A stretch of 64,000 nucleotides of DNA from Acinetobacter calcoaceticus (GTDB lineage Bacteria > Pseudomonadota > Gammaproteobacteria > Pseudomonadales > Moraxellaceae). The stretch covers positions 1 to 64,000 of the forward strand of contig NZ_SLVJ01000017.1 of the NCBI RefSeq assembly GCF_004345325.1, in the 5' to 3' direction. Of this stretch, positions 10,516 to 18,761 are shown one piece after another. Made by a program: the position numbers and the translations under genes. The notes under the pieces were generated by a model. It worked only from the letters and a program-made list of their open reading frames with translations, did not search any database and was not told the origin of the DNA. Within the stretch, counting starts at the first letter, position 1. Every line of letters begins with the position of its first letter.

Positions 10516-11754
10516 ATGAAAAATGCATATATAGTCGACGCAATACGCACCCCATTTGGTCGATATGCTGGCGGACTGGCACCAATTCGTGCCGATGATC
10601 TAGGCGCGCTCCCGATTCAAGCCTTGATGCAACGCAACCCACACGTTGACTGGAAACAAGTCGATGATGTGATCTATGGTTGTGCCAACCAAGCCGGTGA
10701 AGACAACCGTAACGTAGCGCGTATGTCGGCTTTACTTGCAGGTGTGCCTTATCAAGTCCCTGCAACCACAGTCAACCGCCTTTGCGGTTCATCTTTGGAT
10801 GCGATTGCAATCGGTGCGCGCGCGATCAAAGCTGGTGAAGCCGAACTGATTATTGCAGGCGGTGTCGAGTCGATGTCACGCGCCCCCTTTGTGATGGGCA
10901 AATCAGAGTCAGCTTTCGGTCGTAGTCAAAAAATCGAAGACACCACCATGGGCTGGCGTTTTGTCAATCCAAAACTCAAAGCGCTGTATGGTGTAGACAG
11001 CATGCCGCAAACGGCTGAAAACGTTGCAGAGCAATTTAATATTAATCGTGCTGATCAAGATCAATTTGCCTTTAATAGCCAACAACGTACAGCAGCAGCT
11101 CAAGCGCGTGGATTTTTTGCCAAAGAAATCGTGCCTGTGAGTATTGCCGTTAAAAAAGGTGATCCGATCAGCATCGACCAAGATGAGCATCCGCGTGCCT
11201 CCACCACCCTGGAAGCATTGAACAAACTCAAAGCCGTGGTTAAGCCTGAAGGTACGGTCACAGCGGGTAATGCTTCGGGCATCAACGATGGTGCTGCCGC
11301 CGTGTTATTGGCTTCAGATGCGGCATTGATCAAGTACCAACTCAAAGCGCGTGGCAAAATCGTGGCTGCGACGACGGTGGGTGTAGAACCACGCATTATG
11401 GGCTTTGCCCCTGCACCTGCGATCCAAAAACTTTTGGCCCAAAGTGGTTTGAGTTTGGCGCAAATGGATGTGATCGAGCTGAATGAAGCGTTCTCGGCTC
11501 AAGCCTTGGCCGTGACCCGTGAATTGGGCCTTGCCGATGATTGCGAACATGTTAATCCAAATGGTGGTGCAATTGCCTTGGGTCATCCATTGGGTGCCTC
11601 GGGTGCGCGTTTGGTGACGACTGCACTCAATCAACTTGAAGTGATCCAAGGTCAATACGCATTATGTTCAATGTGTATCGGTGTCGGCCAAGGCATTGCC
11701 ATGATTATAGAAAGAGTTATTGATGAAAACGTTATTGAACGCACTGAAGGATAA
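10516..11754 (+). CDS. catF: 3-oxoadipyl-CoA thiolase
   Basis: Cleaves beta-ketoadipyl-CoA to succinyl-CoA and acetyl-CoA, the last step of the pathway. It is a thiolase of 412 residues with the acyl-accepting Cys90 (TVNRLCGSS), the NEAF motif, the HPLGASGAR histidine block and the C-terminal CSMCIGVGQG cysteine. The usual protein ends soon after the IERV segment, at about 400 residues. Here about 12 extra residues (IDENVIERTEG) run on, and their codons also provide the ribosome site for catD 9 bp later. The tail contains a repeated GTTATTGA, suggesting a small duplication or loss of the original stop. Confidence 0.95.
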   Translation: MKNAYIVDAIRTPFGRYAGGLAPIRADDLGALPIQALMQRNPHVDWKQVDDVIYGCANQAGEDNRNVARMSALLAGVPYQVPATTVNRLCGSSLDAIAIGARAIKAGEAELIIAGGVESMSRAPFVMGKSESAFGRSQKIEDTTMGWRFVNPKLKALYGVDSMPQTAENVAEQFNINRADQDQFAFNSQQRTAAAQARGFFAKEIVPVSIAVKKGDPISIDQDEHPRASTTLEALNKLKAVVKPEGTVTAGNASGINDGAAAVLLASDAALIKYQLKARGKIVAATTVGVEPRIMGFAPAPAIQKLLAQSGLSLAQMDVIELNEAFSAQALAVTRELGLADDCEHVNPNGGAIALGHPLGASGARLVTTALNQLEVIQGQYALCSMCIGVGQGIAMIIERVIDENVIERTEG

Positions 11755-11763
11755 GGATTTAAA

Positions 11764-12543
11764 ATGACAACGTTTACAAGCAATGATGCCATGATCAGTT
11801 ATCAAACCTTTGGTGATGCCAGTCGCCCAGCGTTGGTCTTTTCCAACTCCCTCGGCACCAATTATGGAATGTGGCAAAAGCAACTCAACCATTTCAAACA
11901 AGATTATTTTGTGATTTGCTATGACACCCGTGGTCATGGCAGTTCTTCTGCTCCCCAAGGCCCGTATAGCCTAGAGCAGTTGGGCCTCGATGTGATCAAC
12001 TTATTGGATCATTTAAATATCAGTCGTGCCAGTTTTTGTGGCATTTCGATGGGTGGATTGACGGGTCAATGGTTGGCCATTCATCACCCACAACGTTTTA
12101 ACCATGTCGTGATCTGCAATACCGCAGCAAAAGTCGGCCAAGAAAATGCTTGGCTTGAGCGCGCCCAATTGGTTCGCCAACAAGGCTTGGCGCAGATTGC
12201 CGCAACCGCAGCATCACGATGGTTTACCGAACGCTTTATCCAAAGTCATGCAGTGACAGTTGATAACTTAAGTCATGATTTGGCAGCTGGCAGCGTCGAA
12301 GGCTATGCAAGTTGCTGTGAGGCTTTGGCTAAAGCGGATTTACGTGAGCAAATCAAAAGCATTAACATTCCAGTGCTGATTATTGCAGGGACTCAAGATC
12401 CTGTGACCACCGTTGCAGATGCTGAGTATATGCAGCAGCAGATTGCGGGCAGTCAGGTGGTGGCTATTGATGCTTCGCATATTTCCAATATCGAACAACC
12501 AGACGCTTTTAATCAAGCTGTGGCGCAGTTTATCCAAGCCTAA
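11764..12543 (+). CDS. catD: 3-oxoadipate enol-lactonase
   Basis: Hydrolyses beta-ketoadipate enol-lactone to beta-ketoadipate. It is a 259-residue alpha/beta hydrolase with FSNSLGTNYGMWQ, YDTRGHGSS, the nucleophile Ser95 in GISMGG, an acid in AGTQDPVT and the catalytic His in DASHISNIEQP. It is last in catBCIJFD and is followed by a hairpin terminator at 12582. The gene order, with the lactonase after the thiolase, is the Acinetobacter arrangement. Confidence 0.96.
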   Translation: MTTFTSNDAMISYQTFGDASRPALVFSNSLGTNYGMWQKQLNHFKQDYFVICYDTRGHGSSSAPQGPYSLEQLGLDVINLLDHLNISRASFCGISMGGLTGQWLAIHHPQRFNHVVICNTAAKVGQENAWLERAQLVRQQGLAQIAATAASRWFTERFIQSHAVTVDNLSHDLAAGSVEGYASCCEALAKADLREQIKSINIPVLIIAGTQDPVTTVADAEYMQQQIAGSQVVAIDASHISNIEQPDAFNQAVAQFIQA

Positions 12544-12581
12544 GTAACATCGAGCTTGATCGAAAACTGAGTATCAAAAAG

Positions 12582-12609
12582 TCAGTCCATGCACTTGGGC
12601 TGATTTTTT
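12582..12609 (+). terminator. Terminator of the cat operon
   Basis: TCAGTCC (12582-12588) pairs with GGGCTGA (12597-12603) with one G-T pair, followed by six T. It lies 40 bp after the catD stop. Confidence 0.7.
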
Positions 12610-13032
12610 GTACTTTCACAGCAACTGGCACTGCTTGATTTACTTTAATATTAGGCACTTCAATGTTTTTCTTGACCAGAAAAGAAACACTTAATTCGAC
12701 CTATAAGCACTGATAAAATACGAGGAAAATTAAACAAATAGTCAAATTAAATTTATAAAAAATAATTAAAATTTCTTAAATATTTTTTTCATATAAAACA
12801 TATATCACATAATATATCTAAGTAATTGGCACTAATTAAAAATTAAGCGATTAAGTTATGCATTTATCTGTAGACAAAATAAACCTGAATACGTTTTACT
12901 ATTACTGACCAAAGCCTAATTCATAGCTCATTCATCATACATATCGTTGAACACAAAACGATTTTGCATTGCAATAGCGTTCAAAAGTAGATCTTCAATC
13001 TATACCACTATAGTAATAAATAGGGATATCTC
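12610..13032. other. AT-rich gap before the transporter gene
   Basis: About 420 bp with no credible reading frame. It is very rich in A and T around 12720-12850. A weak CatM-like box, ATAC-N7-GTAA, lies at 13002-13016, only 17 bp before the transporter start. No clear -35/-10 pair could be chosen. Confidence 0.5.
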
Positions 13033-14328
13033 ATGAGTGAAAAAACCGTCTATCATCCAGACGAAAAAAAAAGTCGTATTAAAGCGATTGCAGGAGCTGC
13101 ATCCGGTAATTTAGTTGAATGGTTCGACTTTTATATCTATGCAGCCTTCGCGGTCTATTTCCAACACGCCCTCACCGCCCCCAATATGAATGAATCCACA
13201 CAGGCAATCTATGTCTGGGGGGTATTTGCAGCCAGCTTCTTTATGCGACCGATCGGCAGTTGGATCTTTGGACGTATTGGTGACAAATATGGTCGTAAGC
13301 GTTCGATGACCATCTCCATTGCATTGATGGCAGTGAGTTCATTTTTATTCGCATTTCTCCCGACTTATGATCAAGTCGGTATGGCAGCACCGTTTTGCTT
13401 ACTCGCGGTAAGACTATTGCAAGGGCTTTCTGTGGGTGGAGAATACGGTACAGTCGCCACCTATATGAGTGAGGTTGCGCTCAAAGGCCAACGTGGTTTC
13501 TACTCCTCTTTCCAATATGTCACCCTCGCAGGCGGTCAGCTTTTGGCCAGCTTATTGGGTGTGGTCATGCTGATGTTGATGAGCAAGGAACAACTGCTTG
13601 ATGGCGGTTGGAGAATTCCATTCTTCATTGGTGGAGTCGTGGCGGTACTGTCGTTCTTTGTACGTCGTAACTTAACCGAAACATTGAGTGCAGATGCCAA
13701 TCCAGAAGATGCCGGTACGCTGCGTTCATTGTTTAAACACAACTGGAAAACCTTCTTATTGGTTGTGGGATATACCTCTGCGGGTTCATTGACTTTTTAT
13801 GTGATCACGGTCTATTCAAAAACCTATATCACCAGTCTCGGTTTTGATGAACATGTCGTTGGTTATATGATGACCTTCTCCTTGTTTGTCTTTATGATCG
13901 CGCAACCCGTATTTGGAATAATATCGGATCGAATCGGACGCCGTGCCTCAATGATGTGTTTTAGTATTGGTAGTGCGATCTTTATCTATCCTGTAATGGT
14001 CATCGGAATGCGATATTTCCATGAATCCGCAGTGATGGTGACGCTATTATTAATCTTCTTAATGATGATCCTCAGTTTTTATACTTCGATCAGTGGCTTG
14101 GTCAAAGCAGAAATGTTCCCTCCACATATTCGTGCACTTGGTGTTGGTTTTGCCTATGCAGTCGGTAATGCGATCTTTGGTGGTTCTGCACCTGCCGTTG
14201 CATTGCAATTTAAGAAAATGGGCATTGAAAATGAGTTCTTCATCTATGTGGTGGTCATGCTGATCATCTGTTTATTCTGTAGTATGCGCTTGCCGAAAAA
14301 ACCAGAATATTTGCACCATGATCATTAA
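13033..14328 (+). CDS. MFS transporter of the metabolite:H+ symporter (MHS) family
   Basis: Twelve-helix inner-membrane symporter of 431 residues in the KgtP/ShiA/PcaT group. Diagnostic parts are the N-terminal SGNLVEWFDFYIYAAFAVYF helix, the loop GRIGDKYGRKRS between helices 2 and 3, RLLQGLSVGGEYG in helix 4 and the second-half loop GIISDRIGRR. MHS members carry alpha-ketoglutarate, shikimate, proline or beta-ketoadipate. Its place directly after the cat operon suggests import of an aromatic breakdown acid such as beta-ketoadipate or muconate, as with PcaT. It has its own promoter region and terminator. A. baylyi MucK belongs to a different (AAHS) subgroup, so I give no gene name. Confidence 0.85.
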   Translation: MSEKTVYHPDEKKSRIKAIAGAASGNLVEWFDFYIYAAFAVYFQHALTAPNMNESTQAIYVWGVFAASFFMRPIGSWIFGRIGDKYGRKRSMTISIALMAVSSFLFAFLPTYDQVGMAAPFCLLAVRLLQGLSVGGEYGTVATYMSEVALKGQRGFYSSFQYVTLAGGQLLASLLGVVMLMLMSKEQLLDGGWRIPFFIGGVVAVLSFFVRRNLTETLSADANPEDAGTLRSLFKHNWKTFLLVVGYTSAGSLTFYVITVYSKTYITSLGFDEHVVGYMMTFSLFVFMIAQPVFGIISDRIGRRASMMCFSIGSAIFIYPVMVIGMRYFHESAVMVTLLLIFLMMILSFYTSISGLVKAEMFPPHIRALGVGFAYAVGNAIFGGSAPAVALQFKKMGIENEFFIYVVVMLIICLFCSMRLPKKPEYLHHDH

Positions 14329-14370
14329 GCTCATCGAACCTAAAAATAATTTTTTTGTTTTTTAAACTAC

Positions 14371-14416
14371 CTTAAATAAAAATGCCTGATCTATAGATCA
14401 GGCATTTTTATTTAAG
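14371..14416. terminator. Very long perfect palindrome, bidirectional terminator
   Basis: Two 23-bp arms (14371-14393 and 14394-14416) are perfectly complementary with no central spacer. The GC-richer core GCCTGATC is flanked by A- and T-runs. It would end transcription of the transporter from the left and of the small minus-strand gene from the right. Confidence 0.85.
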
Positions 14417-14479
14417 CAGCATGGGCATACTAAAAATAAGGAGGACATTTACTCAGTGGCTATTATGAGGGCAATTCGA

Positions 14480-14752
14480 TTAGGTCTGGTTATTTATTTT
14501 TTGCTCCACCCAAGTGATAAAAATATCTTTATCGGTAAATTTAGGCGCTGATTGAATATCGATGAGGCGACAAGCGCCAAAACGTCCCTTCACTTTATAT
14601 GGTTGCTCCAATTGAAATTCGCTTGGATCTCCATAATGTAACGTTGCGAGAAATTCGATAATCATGTTCTTTTGTGTCTTATTCCCTAGCCCCGGCCTTT
14701 CTTCAACAAAGGCATAAATTTGTTTTAAGGTACTGCATGAATTATTTATCAT
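14480..14752 (-). CDS. Small hypothetical protein
   Basis: I do not recognise this 90-residue protein. It is soluble, without a signal peptide or membrane segment. It has a helical N-terminal half (STLKQIYAFVEERPG, KTQKNMIIEFLATLHYGDP), a probable beta segment (YKVKGRFGACRLIDI) and a final helix (DIFITWVEQKIN). The composition is protein-like and not a shadow of another gene. The ribosome site is weak. It sits alone in an AT-rich patch between the cat region and the ABC transporter, suggesting accessory content. Confidence 0.55.
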   Translation of the reverse strand: MINNSCSTLKQIYAFVEERPGLGNKTQKNMIIEFLATLHYGDPSEFQLEQPYKVKGRFGACRLIDIQSAPKFTDKDIFITWVEQKINNQT

Positions 14753-14912
14753 ATTAACGATCTACTTATTGGTTGTTCTAGAAACGATTATACATATAAC
14801 CACCAAACTTATAAGTCATTTTAGGCCATTTAATTATCACTTAAGTACTTGTTTTTTAGTTATATAAGTAATTTTTAACTTATAATAAGAATATGAAAAA
14901 AACTTAATCATT

Positions 14913-14951
14913 CAACGACTGTTCGCCAAAGCCTGTATATCACAGTCGTTG
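14913..14951. repeat. Inverted repeat downstream of the DUF2798 gene
   Basis: CAACGACTGT (14913-14922) and ACAGTCGTTG (14942-14951) form a perfect 10-bp stem with a 19-base loop. There is no T-run on either side, so the role may be transcript protection or a decayed element end rather than termination. Confidence 0.5.
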
Positions 14952-14975
14952 TATTCTAGGTGGTTAAAATACCGA

Positions 14976-15224
14976 TCAAGGCTGCTCCACGATCAGCATC
15001 GATATTTTTCTCACGATGGGTAAGGCAACTAATAATACAGGAAAGGCCACAATCCATGAAATTGCCCAAGCACTGAGCCATATGGAAACGACAAAATCGT
15101 CAAAGCCCATACTTTTTAAAGTACTAATACCAGAAACTATACAAGACATGATGATTGATAACAGAAAAGGCATGACGATACTAATATAACGTGCAGGTAT
15201 TTTTTTTAACTTGAGCAAGACCAC
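14976..15224 (-). CDS. DUF2798-family membrane protein
   Basis: An 82-residue protein with two predicted transmembrane helices (ISIVMPFLLSIIMSCIVSGIS and a second around WLSAWAISWIVAFPVLLVAL), ending in PIVRKI. This is the DUF2798 layout: a small inner-membrane protein of unknown function, common in proteobacteria and often a single gene, as here. Its upstream side carries a seven-copy 7-bp tandem repeat 23 bp before the start codon, inside its likely promoter, so expression could vary with copy number. Confidence 0.7.
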   Translation of the reverse strand: MVLLKLKKIPARYISIVMPFLLSIIMSCIVSGISTLKSMGFDDFVVSIWLSAWAISWIVAFPVLLVALPIVRKISMLIVEQP

Positions 15225-15246
15225 TTTACTCCAACAGTTTAGTTTG

Positions 15247-15295
15247 ATTGATGATTGATGATTGATGATTGATGATTGATGATTGATGATTGATG
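15247..15295. repeat. Tandem repeat, ATTGATG x 7
   Basis: Seven perfect copies of a 7-bp unit, followed by a partial copy. They lie between the divergent DUF2798 gene and the secreted-protein gene, where promoters of both would sit. Perfect copies suggest recent slippage. Confidence 0.95.
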
Positions 15296-15371
15296 ATTTA
15301 ACAATGTTCTATATTGGAATATTGCAACAAATTTGACAAACTCTACAGATCAAAAACAACCCAGTCAAAAC

Positions 15372-15788
15372 ATGAAAAAAATATTTTTATTGAGTCTAGT
15401 CATGTGTACTGCAATCAATTCATATGCAGCATCAGCGAACCCAGAAAATGAAATAGATACTCAAGCATTTGTTTCTGAAATTGTGAACGCAGCGCAGTAT
15501 GATCATTTTATAATGAGTAAAGAACTGCATTATTATGGCCTGACCGCATTTTACAGAGCAGAACAATTTGACCAAGATGGTGCGAAGGGGATTTTTTTCA
15601 AAGCTGCACGAGGCCCAAACCCAACCCACTACTATCTAATTAAAACGCTGTTAGATTGTGAAAAACGCACTGAGCTTTCAACGCTCTATGTCTATGGAGA
15701 CGATGGGAAATTGATTGAAACAGGCGATGATGAAAAAAACACCATCGAAGATGATCCATTGATGCAGAAAATCTGCTCACTTATTTAG
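15372..15788 (+). CDS. Small secreted/periplasmic hypothetical protein
   Basis: 138 residues starting MKKIFLLSLVMCTAINSYAA, a clear Sec signal peptide with probable cleavage after SYA. The frame stays open upstream to a TTG at 15333, but the signal peptide selects the ATG at 15372. The mature part is acidic, without membrane helices, and has two cysteines (LLDCEKR and QKICSLI) that could form a disulfide. I do not recognise the family. It ends just before a convergent gene fragment. Confidence 0.65.
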   Translation: MKKIFLLSLVMCTAINSYAASANPENEIDTQAFVSEIVNAAQYDHFIMSKELHYYGLTAFYRAEQFDQDGAKGIFFKAARGPNPTHYYLIKTLLDCEKRTELSTLYVYGDDGKLIETGDDEKNTIEDDPLMQKICSLI

Positions 15789-15792
15789 GGCC

Positions 15793-16152
15793 TTACTCAA
15801 CTTCAGCATTACATACAAGTTTTGCTGGAGACATTGAAACTACGCGTAAAACTTTCGCACCAGATTGAAAACCAGCAGGATACTCTGGAATCCAAACCCA
15901 AATATCATTAAGAAGTACAACCGCTTCACCATCGAAACTACAATTCATTGGTATCTCAACGCGTGGTATTGGAAACTTCTTTACGGTTTCATCATAATCC
16001 CCGCCAACACTCAATCCTATACCCATTATATCGTTGGGAATCAATTGCGGGCTATTTTCATCAAAACCGAACCACAGTTTATAAGTCCAATCTCCATCGG
16101 TTAGATTCTCAAAATAACTATACTTAACTTTGACTGGTTCATTATAAGGTAT
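15793..16152 (-). pseudogene. Gene fragment lacking its start
   Basis: A protein-like frame reads on the minus strand from just after a stop codon (16153-16155) to TAA at 15793. It gives about 119 residues (start IPYNEPVKVKYSYFENL; later DGDWTYKLWFGFDENSP, GIGLSVGGDYDETVKKFPIP, VVLLNDIWVWIPEYPAG). The upstream half has no ATG, GTG or TTG before residue 41, although its composition is clearly coding-like, so the 5' part of the gene appears lost. An internal TTG at 16042-16044 could start an 83-residue piece but would cut the apparent domain. The family is not recognised. Confidence 0.55.
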
Positions 16153-16269
16153 TTAGGTCTACAACCCGCCTTGCGGCTTAAAAATACATGATAAGATCAC
16201 TCAATATTCGGTTAATGTTTTACAATTCGAAACCTACACCGATAACTCTGAATAAACTAGGTAAATGCT

Positions 16270-18144
16270 ATGCTGCAGTGGTTTGAAAAACTGGTCGATC
16301 CCTACCCGTCAAAAAACTTAAATGAACCATTGCCCATTACATTTTTCGCCTTTGTATGGCAGGCAGCCTCAGGATTAAAACGCTATCTGCTGCTGTTGAT
16401 CCTACTTACTGCGGCAACCGCAATTTTTGAGGCGATCTTTTTTTACCAAATCGGTCATTTGGTGGATTGGCTCAGTACCTCGACACCAGACAACTTTTTA
16501 GAAAACCATAGCCGCAACTTAATTGTCCTCAGTTTATTCTTGTTGGCAAATATCTTTTTTGCCAATGCTCAATCCATTATTCGTCACCAGATTTTGTACA
16601 GTAGCTTTCCGATGCGGTTACGCTGGCGTTTTCACAATCTATTGTTACTGCAAAGCCTCGATTTTTTTCATAATGATTTTGCCGGAAGACTCTCCGCCAA
16701 AGTGATGCAGACTTCACTTGCCGTTCGGGAGTTCTGGGTTATTTTGGGTGATATGCTGACCTATGTCATCGTGTACTTTATGACGATTAGCATCGTACTC
16801 GGTGCCATTTCCCCCTTGCTGTTAATCCCCTTACTGCTCTGGTTAGGCTTATTTATCAGTGCTGCACTGTTCTTTATTCCACGTCTAGCTCGAATCTCGA
16901 AATCACAAGCTGATGCACGGGCGGTGATGACCGGCCGGATTACTGATGCTTATACCAACATTCAAACAGTCAAGCTGTTTGCCCATGCTGGTCGTGAAAG
17001 CCAATATGCCAAAGCCTCTATGCAGGAGTTTATGCTGACAGTGTTTAAGCAAATGCGCTTGGGCTCCATGTATGAAATCAGCATTAACTTACTGACTGCA
17101 GTTTTGTTTTTAGGTGTGCTTGGCACAGCCGTTTATCTCTGGTTAATTGGTGAAGCTGCTCTAGGCGTGATTGCGGCCACGACTGCTATGATCTTGAAGC
17201 TCAATAGTATGGCCGGCTTTATCATGTGGCAGACCTCGGCATTGTTTGAAAATGTCGGAACGATCCAAGATGGTATGATCAGCATGGGTAAAAAGATCAA
17301 TATCCAAGATTCACCCAATGCCAAAGCCCTCGATCTACAAGCAGGTTCTATTAAGTTTGATCAAGTGAGCTTTGCTTATAATGAAAAAAATGTCATCGAC
17401 CAATTTAACTTAGAGATCAAAGCTGGTGAAAAAATCGGGATTGTCGGGCGTTCAGGCTCAGGAAAATCAACCTTAATCCAATTATTATTAAATTTTTATA
17501 GCATTAAACACGGTCAAATCTCGATTGATGGTCAGAATATTCAGGACATTACCCAAGACAGTTTAAGAAAAAATATTGCCATGGTGACGCAGGATACCTC
17601 GTTACTACATCGCTCAGTGGCAGAAAATATTAAATATGGTCATCCAGAAGCCAGTGATGAAGAAATGTTCGCTGCGGTACACAAGGCCAAAGCTGATGAG
17701 TTTATTCCGCAGCTTTCAGATCTACGTGGCAAAAAGGGCTATCAAGCCTATGTCGGTGAGCGCGGGGTTAAATTGTCTGGCGGTCAACGCCAACGTATCG
17801 CCATCGCCCGAGTGTTTTTAAAAGATGCACCGATTTTAATCTTAGATGAAGCCACCAGTGCCCTCGACTCAGAAGTTGAAGCCGCAATCCAATCCAGCCT
17901 CGATGAGTTAATGGCAGGAAAAACCGTCATCGCAATTGCACATCGTTTATCTACCATTGCCCAGATGGATCGATTGATCGTGCTCGATGAAGGTCGTATT
18001 GCAGAACAAGGTACACATGAACAACTGATTCATCAAAATGGTTTATATGCCAAGTTATGGCAACGTCAAACGGGGGGCTTTCTCATCGAACAACAACCCG
18101 TGCTCGACCCAGCTACACAAGCGCAGAATACTGCTGATCAATAG
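16270..18144 (+). CDS. ABC exporter (fused membrane and ATPase domains)
   Basis: 624 residues in the half-transporter layout of MsbA/McjD/Atm1-like exporters. Residues 1-350 form an N-terminal six-helix membrane domain and the C-terminal part is a nucleotide-binding domain. The NBD has Walker A GRSGSGKST (393-401), signature LSGGQ (502-506), Walker B ILILDEATSALD and the switch histidine in AIAHRLSTI. It would work as a homodimer, exporting a lipid, drug or peptide. It stands alone, with no partner gene or adaptor. The next gene is a MaoC-like hydratase 71 bp away with its own strong ribosome site. The substrate cannot be inferred. Confidence 0.88.
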   Translation: MLQWFEKLVDPYPSKNLNEPLPITFFAFVWQAASGLKRYLLLLILLTAATAIFEAIFFYQIGHLVDWLSTSTPDNFLENHSRNLIVLSLFLLANIFFANAQSIIRHQILYSSFPMRLRWRFHNLLLLQSLDFFHNDFAGRLSAKVMQTSLAVREFWVILGDMLTYVIVYFMTISIVLGAISPLLLIPLLLWLGLFISAALFFIPRLARISKSQADARAVMTGRITDAYTNIQTVKLFAHAGRESQYAKASMQEFMLTVFKQMRLGSMYEISINLLTAVLFLGVLGTAVYLWLIGEAALGVIAATTAMILKLNSMAGFIMWQTSALFENVGTIQDGMISMGKKINIQDSPNAKALDLQAGSIKFDQVSFAYNEKNVIDQFNLEIKAGEKIGIVGRSGSGKSTLIQLLLNFYSIKHGQISIDGQNIQDITQDSLRKNIAMVTQDTSLLHRSVAENIKYGHPEASDEEMFAAVHKAKADEFIPQLSDLRGKKGYQAYVGERGVKLSGGQRQRIAIARVFLKDAPILILDEATSALDSEVEAAIQSSLDELMAGKTVIAIAHRLSTIAQMDRLIVLDEGRIAEQGTHEQLIHQNGLYAKLWQRQTGGFLIEQQPVLDPATQAQNTADQ

Positions 18145-18215
18145 GCCAACAGCCGATCAAAAGCCTATAAGTGTTCATTTTTTAATTTTTTTTAGTATCA
18201 ATCAGGAGGGATAAA

Positions 18216-18659
18216 ATGCTGTATTTGGAAGATCTAAACATCGGAGATCGTTTTAAAAGTCGTGACTATGAAATGACTTTGGAAGAGATTAAAACCTTTG
18301 CGCATCTGTATGATCCTCAAGTTTTTCATACTGATGAAGAACTCGCTAAAGCGCATCCTATTTTCCAAGGTATAGCAGCAAGTGGTTGGCATACTTCTGC
18401 GGTGACCATGCGCTTATGGACTGAATGCTTCCCAATCGCCAAGGGCTTGATTGGCTCAGAAACTAGCCTACGCTGGCCTCGCCCTACACGTCCAGGCGAT
18501 CAAATACACGTAGAAGTTGAGATTGTCGCAATTTCTGCTTCAAAAAGTAGAAATGATCGCGGCATCGTAAGTTATATTACTCAAGCCAAGAACCAATTTG
18601 GTGATGTACTGCTGATTTCTACCACCAAAATAGTTGTATTTAAAAGAGAGTTTGACTAA
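18216..18659 (+). CDS. MaoC-like (hot-dog fold) dehydratase
   Basis: 147 residues with the MaoC/(R)-enoyl-CoA hydratase core. Around residues 32-60, DPQVFHTDEELAKAHP and FQGIAASGWHTSAV contain the hydratase Asp-His pair (D and H of DPQVFH), followed by SLRWPRPTRPGDQIHVEVEI. Such proteins hydrate trans-2-enoyl-CoA or act on related acyl-CoA thioesters. A strong AGGAGGG ribosome site precedes the ATG. An AraC regulator follows 102 bp later on the same strand. The exact substrate is unknown. Confidence 0.8.
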   Translation: MLYLEDLNIGDRFKSRDYEMTLEEIKTFAHLYDPQVFHTDEELAKAHPIFQGIAASGWHTSAVTMRLWTECFPIAKGLIGSETSLRWPRPTRPGDQIHVEVEIVAISASKSRNDRGIVSYITQAKNQFGDVLLISTTKIVVFKREFD

Positions 18660-18761
18660 AGTCAACTATAACTTGTCAGACAATTTTAATATAATTAAAG
18701 TGGATTTGTGACAATATGATTGAATTAGAAGTAAAAATTTGTTGAGAGCAATGGAACGCAA

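Noticed and set aside
13002-13016. True CatM operator before the transporter
   Set aside because: The second half-site is GTAA rather than GTAT, and the site lies very close to the start codon, an unusual place for an activator. Kept only as a weak note.
15240-15300. Tandem repeat as a possible CRISPR array
   Set aside because: Units are contiguous 7-mers without spacers, and there are no cas genes. The 34161-34260 repeat is rejected for the same reason.
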